From the NCBI GenBank assembly GCA_002049455.2, contig KV918791.1, positions 310,001 through 374,000 on the forward strand: 64,000 bases of DNA, read 5' to 3'. This document shows, piece after piece, positions 50,443 to 60,338 of this stretch; within the stretch, counting starts at the first letter, position 1; every line of letters begins with the position of its first letter. This DNA comes from Porphyra umbilicalis. Lineage: Eukaryota; Rhodophyta; Bangiophyceae; Bangiales; Bangiaceae. Below the pieces are notes generated by a model. It did no database searches. It was given only the letters and a program-made list of their open reading frames with translations, and was not told the DNA's origin. The translations under genes and the position numbers were made by a program.

Positions 50443-51489
50443 TCACCCCACTGGCGCACCCACCGGAGCGCCAGCCGCCCCGAGGGGGCGCACCTGAAAC
50501 GCCGCCAGTGTGGCGGGGTCCACCCCCACCGGCACTGGCTCCTCAGCGTCCCCCCCCAACCACCGCGGCAGGCGGCTTGCCCCCACCTCCCGCCGCAGCA
50601 CCGGCACCGCGCCCTCGCCGGTGGTCGGCACCCACCGGATTTGGCGGATGACCCGCTCACTCAGCAGCGGCGCAATCATTCGGTACACTGCGTACACGCT
50701 GACCGGGTAGTTGACCAGGTAGACGCGACCGTGGCGCTCTGGGTAGTGAGCAAAGAACAGGGTGAGGGCGCCCTTGACCGTCGGCAGATCGACGTTGCGC
50801 ATCGCGCTCCAGCCCGTAAAGTCCATGATGGCCGTGAAGCGCCGCGCGTAACGGCCACAGTGCGCGGGGTGGTCCCGGCGACCCGCCGGCACGGCCGCTG
50901 TGGACGGAGCCGCCGCCGGTGGGTCGCGGTACAGCATGGCCTCGAGCGTCGCAATGACGCCGTCGACAAACGCCGCCCGCCGCACGGTTCTGCGGTCAAA
51001 CTGGGCGCAGGCGGTGTAGACGAGCACACCCCCACCGCCGGGTGACAGGTCGTCGCAGGCGGGGCCGAGGATGTAGCCGGGGAAGGTGGCGTCGGGGGCG
51101 TCGACGGCGGTGGCGGGGATGCGCGTCACGTGGTGTTTGGCGCGCCACGCCAGGGTCGCGCTGAGCGCCGTCGCGGCGGTGGAGATGCTGCCGAGGGCGT
51201 CGCGTAGGTAGCACAGCAGTAGCGTGTCCCGATACAGTGTCGACGTGGCCACGCACCGAAGCATATCGTCGGTCGGGTGCGAGGCGGTCGCGCGGTCAAG
51301 GGCGGGGGCGGTGGCCTCGATGAGGGAGGCTAGTGCACCACGCTCCGCCGAACCGAGATCCTCCACGTCGGGCTCCTTTGGCGGTGGGGGTACGAGCACG
51401 CCCGGCGACGGGAGGGTGGTGTCGTCAGCCGACGCGGCTGTCTTGGAGGAGCGGAAGATGCTCATCTTTTGCAGGTAGTACGACGCCAT
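50443..51489 (-). CDS. SEC14-like CRAL-TRIO lipid-transfer protein
   Basis: ATG at 51489 (MASYYLQKMSIFRSS) gives 348 residues; the codons upstream in frame lack another ATG. A CRAL-TRIO N-terminal helical part spans about residues 65-125 (DMLRCVATSTLYRDTLLLCYLRD, then LAWRAKHHV). The lipid-binding lobe follows: GGVLVYTACAQFDRRTV, FTAIMDFTGWSAMRNVDLPT, FAHYPERHGRVYLVNYP and IAPLLSERVIRQIRWV. This is the SEC14 order with the characteristic YPER-hinge strand. Such proteins move phosphatidylinositol or other lipids between membranes. There is no membrane segment or GOLD domain. An Ala/Pro-rich insertion separates the first and second strands (AAAPSTAAVPAGRR). It faces the phycobilin lyase gene across a divergent spacer of about 970 bases. 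Confidence 0.88.
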   Translation of the reverse strand: MASYYLQKMSIFRSSKTAASADDTTLPSPGVLVPPPPKEPDVEDLGSAERGALASLIEATAPALDRATASHPTDDMLRCVATSTLYRDTLLLCYLRDALGSISTAATALSATLAWRAKHHVTRIPATAVDAPDATFPGYILGPACDDLSPGGGGVLVYTACAQFDRRTVRRAAFVDGVIATLEAMLYRDPPAAAPSTAAVPAGRRDHPAHCGRYARRFTAIMDFTGWSAMRNVDLPTVKGALTLFFAHYPERHGRVYLVNYPVSVYAVYRMIAPLLSERVIRQIRWVPTTGEGAVPVLRREVGASRLPRWLGGDAEEPVPVGVDPATLAAFQVRPLGAAGAPVGAPVG

Positions 51490-52457
51490 GGTGTCGACCG
51501 TCACCGACACCGCATCGACAACCAGTAGGCACGCAGTGGGTACAAGCAACACGTATTGGGCGACGGGGGACAAGGACCAAAGGGGGGAGGAGGGACAAGG
51601 GGAGGCAAGCTGGAAGAAGAGAAAGGAGAGCAGCCAGGGCGGGAACGAGCCTCACATGCGACCGGCTCGGAAGACGGTCGCACGCCGGGAGGAAGCTAAA
51701 AGAGAACAAGTGGATGGACTACTGAGGCGTCTGACAAGGACGCGCGCGCCATATGCGTGCGGCGACATGCAGGGGTGGCACCGCAGTGGCAAGCATCCGC
51801 CTCAGGGTGGGTGGTCGGCAGCCGCGACGCAGGGAGCTGGTGCTCGCAAGCACGAGTGACGAGCTCACCAGCAGGCGACCCAGATGACGTCCTCGGCAGT
51901 CACCCGTGGCGCCAGGAATGTAGCCGCGCCCCCGAGCGGCGGCGGCCAGCGGTCGCCGCCAGTCGTCCGTCGTCGCCCTAACGCAGGCAGTCTCGGGCTG
52001 GAGAAGCCGACACGTGCACCAGGAGCACGCAAGTCGCGGGCTCACAGCAAGATCGTCCGGCGGGTGCCCCTCCTGGCGCAAGGGATGGGCCCGTCGACCC
52101 ATAACGTTTGCCAATTGTGCCAGTGTCCTCGTTAAGTTCTGTAATTTCGAACAAGATCAGCCGCGCGCATGCTACTTGTGCAATTGTACTGTGGAACCAG
52201 TGCTGGAAGTCTGTGTCACCTGCAGATCTCGGTTACGGGGTCGAAGCAGCTCATCACGCTTGGCCTCGCTCCTGCAGCAGATGCTTCACCGGACACTCAT
52301 CGTTCACTTGCGTACGACGTGCCTGTTCTACTGCCGTTGCTCGTCGCAGTTGCTTTTACTATTCGTCACTGGTGTACGTCGCATCCCCTCCATCCCATTT
52401 TGAGCTCGTTTTCGTTGCCTTTTGCAGTCCCGGTCCCCCTCCCCTTCGTCTCCTGGA
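51490..52457. promoter_or_regulatory. Divergent promoter region (CRAL-TRIO / phycobilin lyase)
   Basis: 968 bases between divergent starts. A pyrimidine stretch ending TTGCCTTTTGCAG at 52427 looks like a 3' splice site, so the lyase gene may have a 5' UTR intron. No TATA box was identified. Confidence 0.45.
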
Positions 52458-53726
52458 ATGGCGGCGGCGGCGGTGGCCGCTTTTGCGGGCCTCTTCCCCC
52501 TGGCACCCGTTGCGTCGGGCCCCTCCTCCCTCCGTGCCATCCGTAGATCGCAGCGCACGTCGGTCGTCACCCCGACCCGCCCGCTGTGCATGACCCTGTC
52601 GAGCCCCGCGGCCGCCGAGTCTGGCGCCAACGCGGCCGACGACGACCCGTTCCCGCTCGTGTCGGCGGGCACGCCCGAGGCGGCGGCGTTGTGGACCAAT
52701 GCCGTTCGGGACGTGTCGCTAGAGGAGCTCCACGACAATGACGGCCTTTCGGCCGAGGCGCTCGCCGCCGAGCGGGCGGCCTTTGAGGCGGCCAACGCCG
52801 ACGTGACGCTGACGGGCACGGACCCCGTGACGCCGACCGACGCCATGTCCTTCTTCCGCGCCCGCGAAGGCACATGGGCGTCGTGGAGGGTGACGCACCA
52901 CCTGGCTTTTCGGCGGTCCGAGACGGGCGAGTCGGCCATCAAGATGGTTGTCCTCCCCGCCACGGACGAGCGCATCGTTGCCCTGTGTACGGACAATGGC
53001 GTCGGGCCTGACCAGGCTGCCGGCGGCTGCCACGTGACGTGGCAGGCGACCATGGCGTGGGACGCAGAGGGCGAAAACCACGCCGGCGAGACGGTCTTTG
53101 CGCTCGTCCCCGAGCCAGACAGCGAGGGCGCCCGCGGGCGCATGCTCCGCGACCGCGGCTACGCCGAGATCGTGCCCATTGCGGGGACCTACTCGATGGA
53201 CGCGGCGGGGGGTCTCAACTTGATCACCCCGTACGACGGGGGAGAGGTCGTCGAGCGCTTTATGTTTGACGGGCCCGACATGGTCCATCGCGCGTCGACG
53301 GTGTGCCGCTTTGGCGGCATGGGCACCGCCACCTTCTCCACGGAGCGGCGGATGGAGTGCACGCCGCCCGTTACAGAGGTGGTGTTTGACCACGACATGC
53401 TCGTCATGGGCGGGCCGGGGCTGGCGCCCGACGATAAGAGTTTGGACGGCTCGGGCGCAGAGGGCGCGGTGGGCAACAAGAGCTTCCAAAGCCGCCTCGG
53501 CGCGGCGACCGCCGCGCGGGAAGCGGCTGCGACGGGGGGGAAGCCGAGCGCCCGCTCTGCGTTTTCTTCGGGCTTTGGCCGCGCCGAGACGCCGCCTCCG
53601 GCTGCGCCTGCAGAGGCCGAGGTAGACCCGGTGGCGGCGGCGGCGGAAAAGGTTGGTATTGATCTGAGCAAGGTGCCGCCGAGCATGCGGGCCGACTTTA
53701 TTGCGAGCTTGAAACAGGACGACTGA
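52458..53726 (+). CDS. CpcS/CpeS-type phycobiliprotein chromophore lyase, plastid precursor
   Basis: ATG 52458 (MAAAAVAAFAGLFPL) gives 422 residues. The first 60 are a transit peptide. After a spacer of about 75 residues the lyase lipocalin-like barrel spans about residues 130-300. It carries MSFFRAREGTWASWRVTHHL, then GCHVTWQATMAWD, VFALVPEPDSEGARGRML, YAEIVPIAGTYSMD, LITPYDGGEVVERF and TVCRFGGMGTATFSTERRM. These match cyanobacterial CpcS/CpeS, which attach phycocyanobilin or phycoerythrobilin to Cys of phycobiliprotein beta subunits. About 110 extra C-terminal residues, ending DLSKVPPSMRADFIASLKQ, are not part of the bacterial enzyme. It lies 10 kb from the phycoerythrin gamma gene, though not in an obvious cluster. 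The bilin and target subunit cannot be told. Confidence 0.92.
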   Translation: MAAAAVAAFAGLFPLAPVASGPSSLRAIRRSQRTSVVTPTRPLCMTLSSPAAAESGANAADDDPFPLVSAGTPEAAALWTNAVRDVSLEELHDNDGLSAEALAAERAAFEAANADVTLTGTDPVTPTDAMSFFRAREGTWASWRVTHHLAFRRSETGESAIKMVVLPATDERIVALCTDNGVGPDQAAGGCHVTWQATMAWDAEGENHAGETVFALVPEPDSEGARGRMLRDRGYAEIVPIAGTYSMDAAGGLNLITPYDGGEVVERFMFDGPDMVHRASTVCRFGGMGTATFSTERRMECTPPVTEVVFDHDMLVMGGPGLAPDDKSLDGSGAEGAVGNKSFQSRLGAATAAREAAATGGKPSARSAFSSGFGRAETPPPAAPAEAEVDPVAAAAEKVGIDLSKVPPSMRADFIASLKQDD

Positions 53727-54240
53727 GCGCCGCGACTGGGCGTGGGGGATCGCAGTCTGTTGTGCTCGGCGATGAGCCAACCGTGCGGGTTTGTATAAAC
53801 TATGGAAGGAAAAACCGTTGTACAGTGGCTGGCTGCTTCAGTCTTTGAGGCCTATGTGCTTGTCCCCTGAGCTGGCCCGCACTGGCATCGTTCTACCTAC
53901 CGGCCGTACACCTGGTCAGGAGGGGACCATGATGTGCCATGAAGGCCTGGCACAGGTTTGCTCTGCGCGAGTGGCATACCAGAGGATCTCACGGACCACT
54001 GACCCCAAGCACTCGAATGTCGACTAGCCCCCGACGTACCAGTCGACGACCCCGAGAAGAGGAGAGTTCCTAATTAGAACAGTGACTCGTGCTACCACCA
54101 AAAAGCCCGCTGCCCCACCCCCCCCAATGGCGGTCATCCGAAGCGGCCGCCCCCCACTACGACTCGCTGAATGCCCCAACACCACCCTACGTACGCTAAT
54201 CCCCCCTGCCCTCTCCCATGCTCAGCCCAACCCCACCCCC
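53727..54240. other. Convergent spacer between lyase and prenyltransferase genes
   Basis: Holds both 3' ends; no other feature seen. Confidence 0.45.
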
Positions 54241-55386
54241 TCACAACGGCCCCCAGTACCTCTTGGACGCCGCCAACCCCGCCGCCAGCGCCAACCCGTG
54301 CGCCGCGTGGAAGCGGACCGCGTAGTACTTGGCCGGCCGGATGACGGCAGGCACGTTGTGCCAGCGCGCGACAAACACCACAAGCCGCAGCGCGAGCGGC
54401 ACGCTCACCACCGCGCTCGCCGCGGCCCGGCCGGGGAGCCACCCCGCCGCCCAGCCGCCCACCTGCAGCGCGTACATGGCCACGACGCCCCCAATGACGA
54501 GCCCCGCCACGCCGCGGGTGCCAAAGCGGACGACCGGGGAGCGCTTGCCCGCCGCCGCATCGTCGACGGCTTGGTGAAAGTGGGAGCACAGGAGGATGAG
54601 GGCGGTGGGGAGGGCGACGAGGGCGGCGGGCACGCCGAGGCCCGCCGCGGGGTCCACGTACGCGGCCGCAAGGGCGCTGAGGCGGCCGGCAATGGCGTCA
54701 GGGGACAAGACCGCCGGCGCGCCGAAGGGAGGGGAGGGGGGGGGCGGGAGCTGCGCATAGTAGGCGGCGCCGACCGCGAGCGTCCAACAGACGAGAGCGA
54801 TGGGCTCCCCCAGCCCATAGTAGCCAAGGCGAAAGGGGGGGCCCTGGTACCCATAGCCCAGGGCGACGGTCACGCCAATGACGATCATGATGGTTGGGTC
54901 AAAGCCCGCGCCGCCGGGGAGGACGCAGAGGCTCGCGAGGCCCGCCGCGGCGGCGGCCAGGACGGCCATGGCGGCGGCCAACAGCTGGCGCTGCACCGCC
55001 ACGGTGCCGCCGAGGAGGTTCACAACCGACTCGGCCTTGTGCGCGTCAATGCCCGTGGCCGCGTCAAACACGTCGTTGGTCACGTTGAGCCACGCAATGA
55101 TGGCAATGGCGGCGGCGAGGAAGGTCCCGAGGCGGGTGCCGGAGAAGCGGCCGGTCGCCGCGTATGCTGCGGCAGCGCCGACGAGCATGGGCGTCACCGC
55201 GACGGTGTACATGGGGGGCTTGGCGGCGGCAAACCAGAGGCGCCGCCGCTCGGCGGCGGAGGCCACAGCGTCCGTGGCCGCGTCTGCGGCGGCGGCTTCG
55301 GCCTTTGCGTCGGCCACTGCTGTTGCGGCCACGTCCACCGTGGTGCCGTTGGTGACCGCCGCGGGATGGGCCTTGCGGCGCCCCAT
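54241..55386 (-). CDS. 1,4-dihydroxy-2-naphthoate phytyltransferase (MenA/ABC4), phylloquinone synthesis
   Basis: ATG at 55386 (MGRRKAHPAAVTNG) gives 381 residues. It is a UbiA-family integral membrane prenyltransferase with about eight hydrophobic segments. The prenyl-diphosphate site NVTNDVFDAATGIDAHKAES near residue 100 has the NxxND-x-x-D aspartates and is very close to plant ABC4/MenA. A second site reads GYGYQGPPFRLGYYGLGEP near 180, and a third Asp motif lies in HFHQAVDDAAAGKRSPVVR. The enzyme joins phytyl (or a longer prenyl) diphosphate to dihydroxynaphthoate, giving the precursor of the phylloquinone in photosystem I. The N-terminus lacks a classic transit peptide and is instead Ala/Asp-rich. 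Red algae often encode menA in the plastid, so a nuclear copy is notable; homogentisate prenyltransferase is less likely given the motif. Confidence 0.85.
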   Translation of the reverse strand: MGRRKAHPAAVTNGTTVDVAATAVADAKAEAAAADAATDAVASAAERRRLWFAAAKPPMYTVAVTPMLVGAAAAYAATGRFSGTRLGTFLAAAIAIIAWLNVTNDVFDAATGIDAHKAESVVNLLGGTVAVQRQLLAAAMAVLAAAAAGLASLCVLPGGAGFDPTIMIVIGVTVALGYGYQGPPFRLGYYGLGEPIALVCWTLAVGAAYYAQLPPPPSPPFGAPAVLSPDAIAGRLSALAAAYVDPAAGLGVPAALVALPTALILLCSHFHQAVDDAAAGKRSPVVRFGTRGVAGLVIGGVVAMYALQVGGWAAGWLPGRAAASAVVSVPLALRLVVFVARWHNVPAVIRPAKYYAVRFHAAHGLALAAGLAASKRYWGPL

Positions 55387-56272
55387 GGTGGGGTGTTGCG
55401 ACAGGCACGCGAGGCGGGAGTGTAGGGATAGCGAGGACGTAGGTACAAAAGAGAAGACGGGAGAGACAGGGACGAGGAGTCCAGGACAAAAAGAACAAGC
55501 ACAGGTGGGAGAGCGACAACCGAAAGAAAACAAATCGAGTATCTGTTTCTGGAGACAAGGGGCAATGGAGTCAGCGTCCCGCCCAGGCACAGCGACGTGA
55601 CACGGACGACGGAGGCGCCGGCAGATGGTCGCCTCCAAGGCCTGGCGAATGGCCGACTCAGAGCCAGGGTCCTCGACGCTACGGATCTGGCCCGATCACG
55701 AGACTCATGGGCAGTGGCATCTCGGAAGGATGCCTTGCCGAGGCACCCCATTGGTCCTTTGCGTGCACTAGGGTGCACTATCCTGGCGTGCCATTGGTTC
55801 ACCCTGCCGTCAGGACTCCCAACCCATGGAGGGAATCAAAGAAGCCTGTTTCATAACTACCATTCTCTTACTTCTCATTCCAGGAGGGTCATTGTAATTG
55901 AGAAACGTGCTGTTTGCCAGCGAAAAAGCGCTACTGGTTTGACCAATTGCAGCCCTGGTGAATGCCCAGTATTCGGGTGTCACCGACCGTGGACCAATCA
56001 TCAACCTTTCTGACCGGCTTCTGTGGGCCCTGCATTGACTTGGCGGGCCGCCGCCATCGTGCCAGGCACATGCGACGGGGGGGGGCCCTTGCGTCGATCC
56101 AAGCCACCACTCTCGCATCGTGGTGTGCCGCAGCCGCCCGGCGCCCGGACGCTCCCTTCCGGCCTGGCCACGCTCGCCCCCTCACATTTAGTGCTTGGCG
56201 AGAAGGATCGTCGTTGCCCCGCTTGCTTTCGTTGCTTTACTTGCTTGCTGCTGCCATTTTCCGACCCCCACC
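55387..56272. promoter_or_regulatory. Divergent region (prenyltransferase / COX5B copy 1)
   Basis: 886 bases between divergent starts; no repeat, RNA or clear TATA box recognised. Confidence 0.4.
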
Positions 56273-57235
56273 ATGATCGCCGCGCGTGCGTTGCGCGCCG
56301 CCGCGGCGCTGCGCACCCTGTCCCAGTCGGCGCCGCGGCAGCCCGTATCGTTGGCGTCGGCGGCGGGCATTCGCAGCGCGGCGGCCGCGGCTCGGTTTAT
56401 GGCCACCACCACCCCTTCCACCACTTCCCCCCTGACGGATGCGAAGAAAGCTGCTGCTGCTCAGGTGCGTTTGCAACGTTGGCGTGCCGCCGTTTGTGAG
56501 CCCCACTCCCCTTTGGCGCCGCTGCCACTGCCGGCCAACCTTGCGCTCCGTGGAGACTTTGGTGGACCTGGTGCGATAAAAGTTTGGTGCGGGACTTGGA
56601 GGAGGGTGAAGAAGCTCGGGCGAGTGTGCGGCGCGCCGTGGGCCATGTTGGACGATGCCGCGATCCGCGGTGGATGTTCGATGGCCTGTTGCTCTTTGTT
56701 CAAGTGACTAGGTTGCACGGAGTACTGCTGATGGTACCAACGCCGACGCCGGAGCTCCCTCGCTCTGTAACGTTTTTGCCGCACCGTTCCGTAGCCCAGT
56801 CTTGTTGCTGACTGAACCGTGCGCTGCCGTTCGTTTTCTCTCTCGACTCTTCTCTCTGGCCTGTCTCCTCTGTGTGCCGATGTGGCTCGCCCTGCTCCCC
56901 TGGTGCTCCCACAGCCGAGGTCCGACGCGGTGGCCAAACCGCCAGCCGCCGACGCGGACGCGGACACGGTGCCCGACTCGTTTGACCAGGCGGCGGGGCT
57001 GGAGCGAGCGGAGGTTGACTACCCAGACATCTTTGCGCACAATGAGGTGTCGCGGGGGCCGTTTGGGACGAAGAGCTCGCCGGCGCTGATTGAGTCTGCG
57101 TTTGACGAGCGCATTGTGGGGTGCACGGGGGAGGCGGCGCCAGCAGACCACGACCTGCACTGGCTGACGGTGAAGAAGGGCGAGCTGTGCACGTGTCCGG
57201 TGTGCGGGCAAGTGTTTGCCTTGTCACCCTTGTAA
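56273..57235 (+). CDS. COX5B: Cytochrome c oxidase subunit 5b, copy 1
   Basis: Exon 1 (56273-56464, ending CAG before GTGCGT) codes for a mitochondrial presequence, MIAARALRAAAALRTLSQ. Exon 2 (56915-57235, after GGTGCTCCCACAG) codes for the mature zinc-binding subunit. They join in phase 0 to give 170 residues. GPFGTKSSPALIESAFDERI, VGCTGEAAPADHDLHWLTV and CTCPVCGQVFAL are the COX5B core, with the zinc Cys at the first CTG and the last CxCxxC. The subunit sits on the matrix face of complex IV. The mature part has an Asp/Ala-rich N-terminal stretch. The intron is 450 bases. A second, inverted copy lies at 58081-58934. Confidence 0.92.
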
Positions 57236-58080
57236 TCGCCAGCCGGACCTGTACGTGTCGTGCAAGTGAAACTCGTTGGCAGCTGCGGCGCGAGCGCGTT
57301 CGTGCTGGGGCTTGGCCATGCACCCCTGTCCCTGTGCTCCATTGTGTGTCTGTCTTTGTGGGCGTGAGCTGGTGGGCCATGTTTTGGAAGCGGGTGTGAA
57401 GCCACTTGCATCGACCATTTCTCATGTGTAGGCCTCTGCGCTCAAGCAGTTTTGCGATGGGGGGGTTCGGCTGCCGGACGTGCGGTGGCGTCCACGGATG
57501 TACCAGCCTGCTAGCGGCGGTGCGAGGTGTCTCTCGTGTGTATTGAAGTGTGCACGCGTCGCGTGTCAACGGTTGAAGCGTTTGTCTTTAACCCCTTTTT
57601 CCTCTACCCACTTGCCTGCCTGGTTCGCCGCAGCCCGTCTCTTTGCTTCTACGATTTACACGCCGAACTGAGTTGCTCGCGTGTTGGACATGATGCCAAT
57701 CGGCTCTATTCAAGCACAACCCGCGTTCGGAACCAGCTGGATATTGTCTCTACCCCGGTGTTGTCTGAGCCAGTGAACGAAGCAGCACATACAGGGCGCG
57801 TCGTTGTCACCGGCTGTAGCTACACGCTCTGATTGCCATGAATGCCAAAGAACCAAAAAAAAGAACCAAAGAGAACACTGCCCTAAGCACCCCGTCTCCT
57901 AACGGCGCTTTGCAGCAGCAGACGCCGACGTGCGACATGGACCGCTCGCGCGGTCCGACAGAGCTCTTCACCATCCGGCCGAGCGCACATCGACGCCTGC
58001 AGGTGCGCCGAACCACGGGCTAGCCGCACCAGCGCCACGGCACCACGCAGTCACCAACGTGGGGACCTCCAACGTCCGCA
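57236..58080. other. Spacer between the two inverted COX5B copies
   Basis: It holds both 3' ends. The two copies' flanks do not match here: similarity stops at or within a few bases of the stop codons. No other feature seen. Confidence 0.5.
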
Positions 58081-58934
58081 TCACAGCGGCGACAAGGCAA
58101 ACACTTGCCCGCACACCGGACACGTGCACAGCTCGCCCTTCTTCACCGTCAGCCAGTGCAGGTCGTGGTCTGCTGGCGCCGCCTCCCCCGTGCACCCCAC
58201 AATGCGCTCGTCAAACGCAGACTCAATCAGCGCCGGCGAGCTCTTCGTCCCAAACGGCCCCCGCGACACCTCATTGTGCGCAAAGATGTCTGGGTAGTCA
58301 ATCTCCGCTCGCTCCAGCCCCGCCGCCTGGTCAAACGAGTCGGGCACCGTGTCCGCGTCCGCGTCGGCGGCTGGCGGTTTGGCCACCGCGTCGGACCTCG
58401 GCTGTGGGAGCACCAGGGGAGCAGGGGGAGCCACATCGGTACAGGGGCACGACACAGCAGCAGGACGAATGACATGCCCATGAATGACCGAAGCAATGTG
58501 ACGAAAACACGTTAGTTCATGCGCAATGACCGACATACCATGTCCAGCCATTGACCATCAACAACAGCTGCATAGTACCAGTCTTCAGCAGATGACAACT
58601 CCAAACAGCTGGTAAGGGCCCTCCGCTAAGCAGATCGTTCCAACTCGCCAACTGCTCGCAAGTGTCATGGATGCAAAGCCACCAGGAAACCACACGCAAT
58701 GCACGATACAGAACAGCGCCAAATCAGCAGGCGGAAGACACAAAAACGCACCTTAGCAACTGCCGTTTTGCTCGTTCCCGGCGCCGTCGTCGTCGCAGTT
58801 GCTGCCATAAATCGAGCCGCCGCCCCAGCACTCCCCACATATGCCGCCGGTCCCAACGCCACGGGCTGCCGCGGCACCGCGCGGGACAGGGAGCGCAGCG
58901 CCGCGGCGGCGCGCAAAGCACGGTTCGCGATCAT
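58081..58934 (-). CDS. COX5B: Cytochrome c oxidase subunit 5b, copy 2 (inverted)
   Basis: Exon 1 is 58934-58752 (MIANRALRAAAALRSLSR..., ending AAG before GTGCGT) and exon 2 is 58401-58081, after the same CCCACAG acceptor as copy 1. The product is 167 residues. Exon 2 has the same length as in copy 1 and seems to differ by one amino acid (Ile for Val in the AEVDYPD stretch). In contrast the presequence differs at many positions and is three residues shorter, and the 350-base intron is unlike that of copy 1 except for about 35 bases before the acceptor. Both copies keep all zinc ligands and splice sites, so both look functional. The copies are arranged tail to tail. Confidence 0.9.
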
Positions 58935-59552
58935 GGTTGCGCTGCGTCCCACGAGGGGACGCCAGGTACAAAGCGCAGGGTAGAGTCACAGTGGGTGCCT
59001 TGCACAAGGCGATGCGGGGAAAAGGAGGAGAGTCACAGCACTGCCCAAGGTCGAGGCGGGCCCGACGCCGGTGCCGCTCCGAGCAAGGCGGTCGCGGTGG
59101 GGGGGCGGCCGAGCGTGGGCGGAGGGCATCGCCGTGTGGATGAGGGTGATGGGGCTGTTGATTGGACAAAAAATGTAATTATATGGCTGCACAAGGTACA
59201 AAAATGTGTTTGATGAGATAGGCAATTGACTTGCTCAAGAAGTGAAATCAGGTGTACTTGGAAAGTTGGGGTCGTGGGAGCGACCTGACAGGATCTCAGG
59301 TGACCCATTGGCATTAGAGCTTCTCCGCACCGCTGCTTGCCCACATCGTGTAGCCACCTTTGCTCCACCGTCGGTACACTACCGTGCTCCTTTGCTTGTC
59401 GTCACCCACTTGCCCTTTTCCAGCCTCCCGCTGAACCGCCCCCTCCTCGATTCCTCGGTTCATTCTTGGACATTTTCTCTGTCTACCCACCACCTCGGCT
59501 TCTTGGTTGGCATCACCTTCTCGTGCGGCGGCGGTCCGGGCCGGCCTGCACC
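58935..59552. promoter_or_regulatory. Divergent region (COX5B copy 2 / fibrillin)
   Basis: 618 bases between divergent starts. An AT-rich patch with TGTAATTATATGG near 59173 is the only TATA-like stretch. Confidence 0.4.
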
Positions 59553-60338
59553 ATGCCGCGCTCATCGCCACAGGCTGCTGCCTTTTCCCCCTCCACCCCT
59601 ACTCTCCCCTTCCAGCGTCGCATCCCTGGATGTCAATACACTGGACGGCGTGCGGCTCCCTCCCCCGGCACCCCCTCCCCGCCCCTCCGCCGGGCGCTGC
59701 TGCGGGCGTCTGCGCCACCACCCGCCGCTGCCGCCCCCCCCGTGCCTGACGCCCGCGCCGAGCTCCTCCGCTTGGTCACCCCCCCCGCCGGCGGCCGCGG
59801 ACGGGCACTCCCGTCCGACACGCAGGAGCGGGTGGCGGCGCTGGTGGCGGGCCTCGAGGCGGCGGCACCTCCCCCCGGCGGCACCGCCTTCCTACCCGCC
59901 ATTGCTGGGCGCTGGACGCTGCTGTACACCAGCCGCCCGCCGAGCGCGTCCCCCATCCAGCGGGCGGTGACGGGCGTCGGCTCCCTGGACGTAGTGCAGG
60001 AGCTGACCTTTGACGGTGGCGCCGCCGAGGCGTCGACGGGGCGCTTGCGCAACGAAGTGCGCTGGCCGGGCGGCGTCTTGTACGTGTGCGCCGCGATTAC
60101 GGGCGTGGAGGATGGGCGGTTGGCGATTGCGTTTGATGAAGCGTGGGCGGATGTGTCCCTGCCGTGGGGCGACAAGACCGTGCGGGTGCCCTACCCGGTG
60201 CCCTTCAAGCTGCTCGGCAGCATCGCCAGGGGGTGGTTGGACGTGACCCACGTGGGGGGTGGGGTGCGCATCTGCAGGGGCAACAAGGGCAGCGCGTTTG
60301 TGCTCGTGCGGGAAGGGTTGGATGAGGGCGGCGCGTGA
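59553..60338 (+). CDS. Plastid lipid-associated protein (PAP/fibrillin family)
   Basis: ATG 59553 (MPRSSPQAAAFSPSTP) gives 261 residues. The first 55 or so are Pro/Ser/Arg-rich with two RR pairs, a plausible plastid transit peptide. The PAP barrel follows: ERVAALVAGLEAAAP, then AGRWTLLYTSRPPSASPIQR with the GxWxLLYT signature. DVVQELTFDGG, GRLRNEVRWPG and VRVPYPVPFKLLGS come next. The end, GWLDVTHVGGGVRICRGNKG then AFVLVRE, is the diagnostic PAP finish. Fibrillins bind plastoglobules and thylakoid margins and protect photosystems or supply prenyl lipids. The subfamily cannot be fixed by eye. Confidence 0.88.
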   Translation: MPRSSPQAAAFSPSTPTLPFQRRIPGCQYTGRRAAPSPGTPSPPLRRALLRASAPPPAAAAPPVPDARAELLRLVTPPAGGRGRALPSDTQERVAALVAGLEAAAPPPGGTAFLPAIAGRWTLLYTSRPPSASPIQRAVTGVGSLDVVQELTFDGGAAEASTGRLRNEVRWPGGVLYVCAAITGVEDGRLAIAFDEAWADVSLPWGDKTVRVPYPVPFKLLGSIARGWLDVTHVGGGVRICRGNKGSAFVLVREGLDEGGA

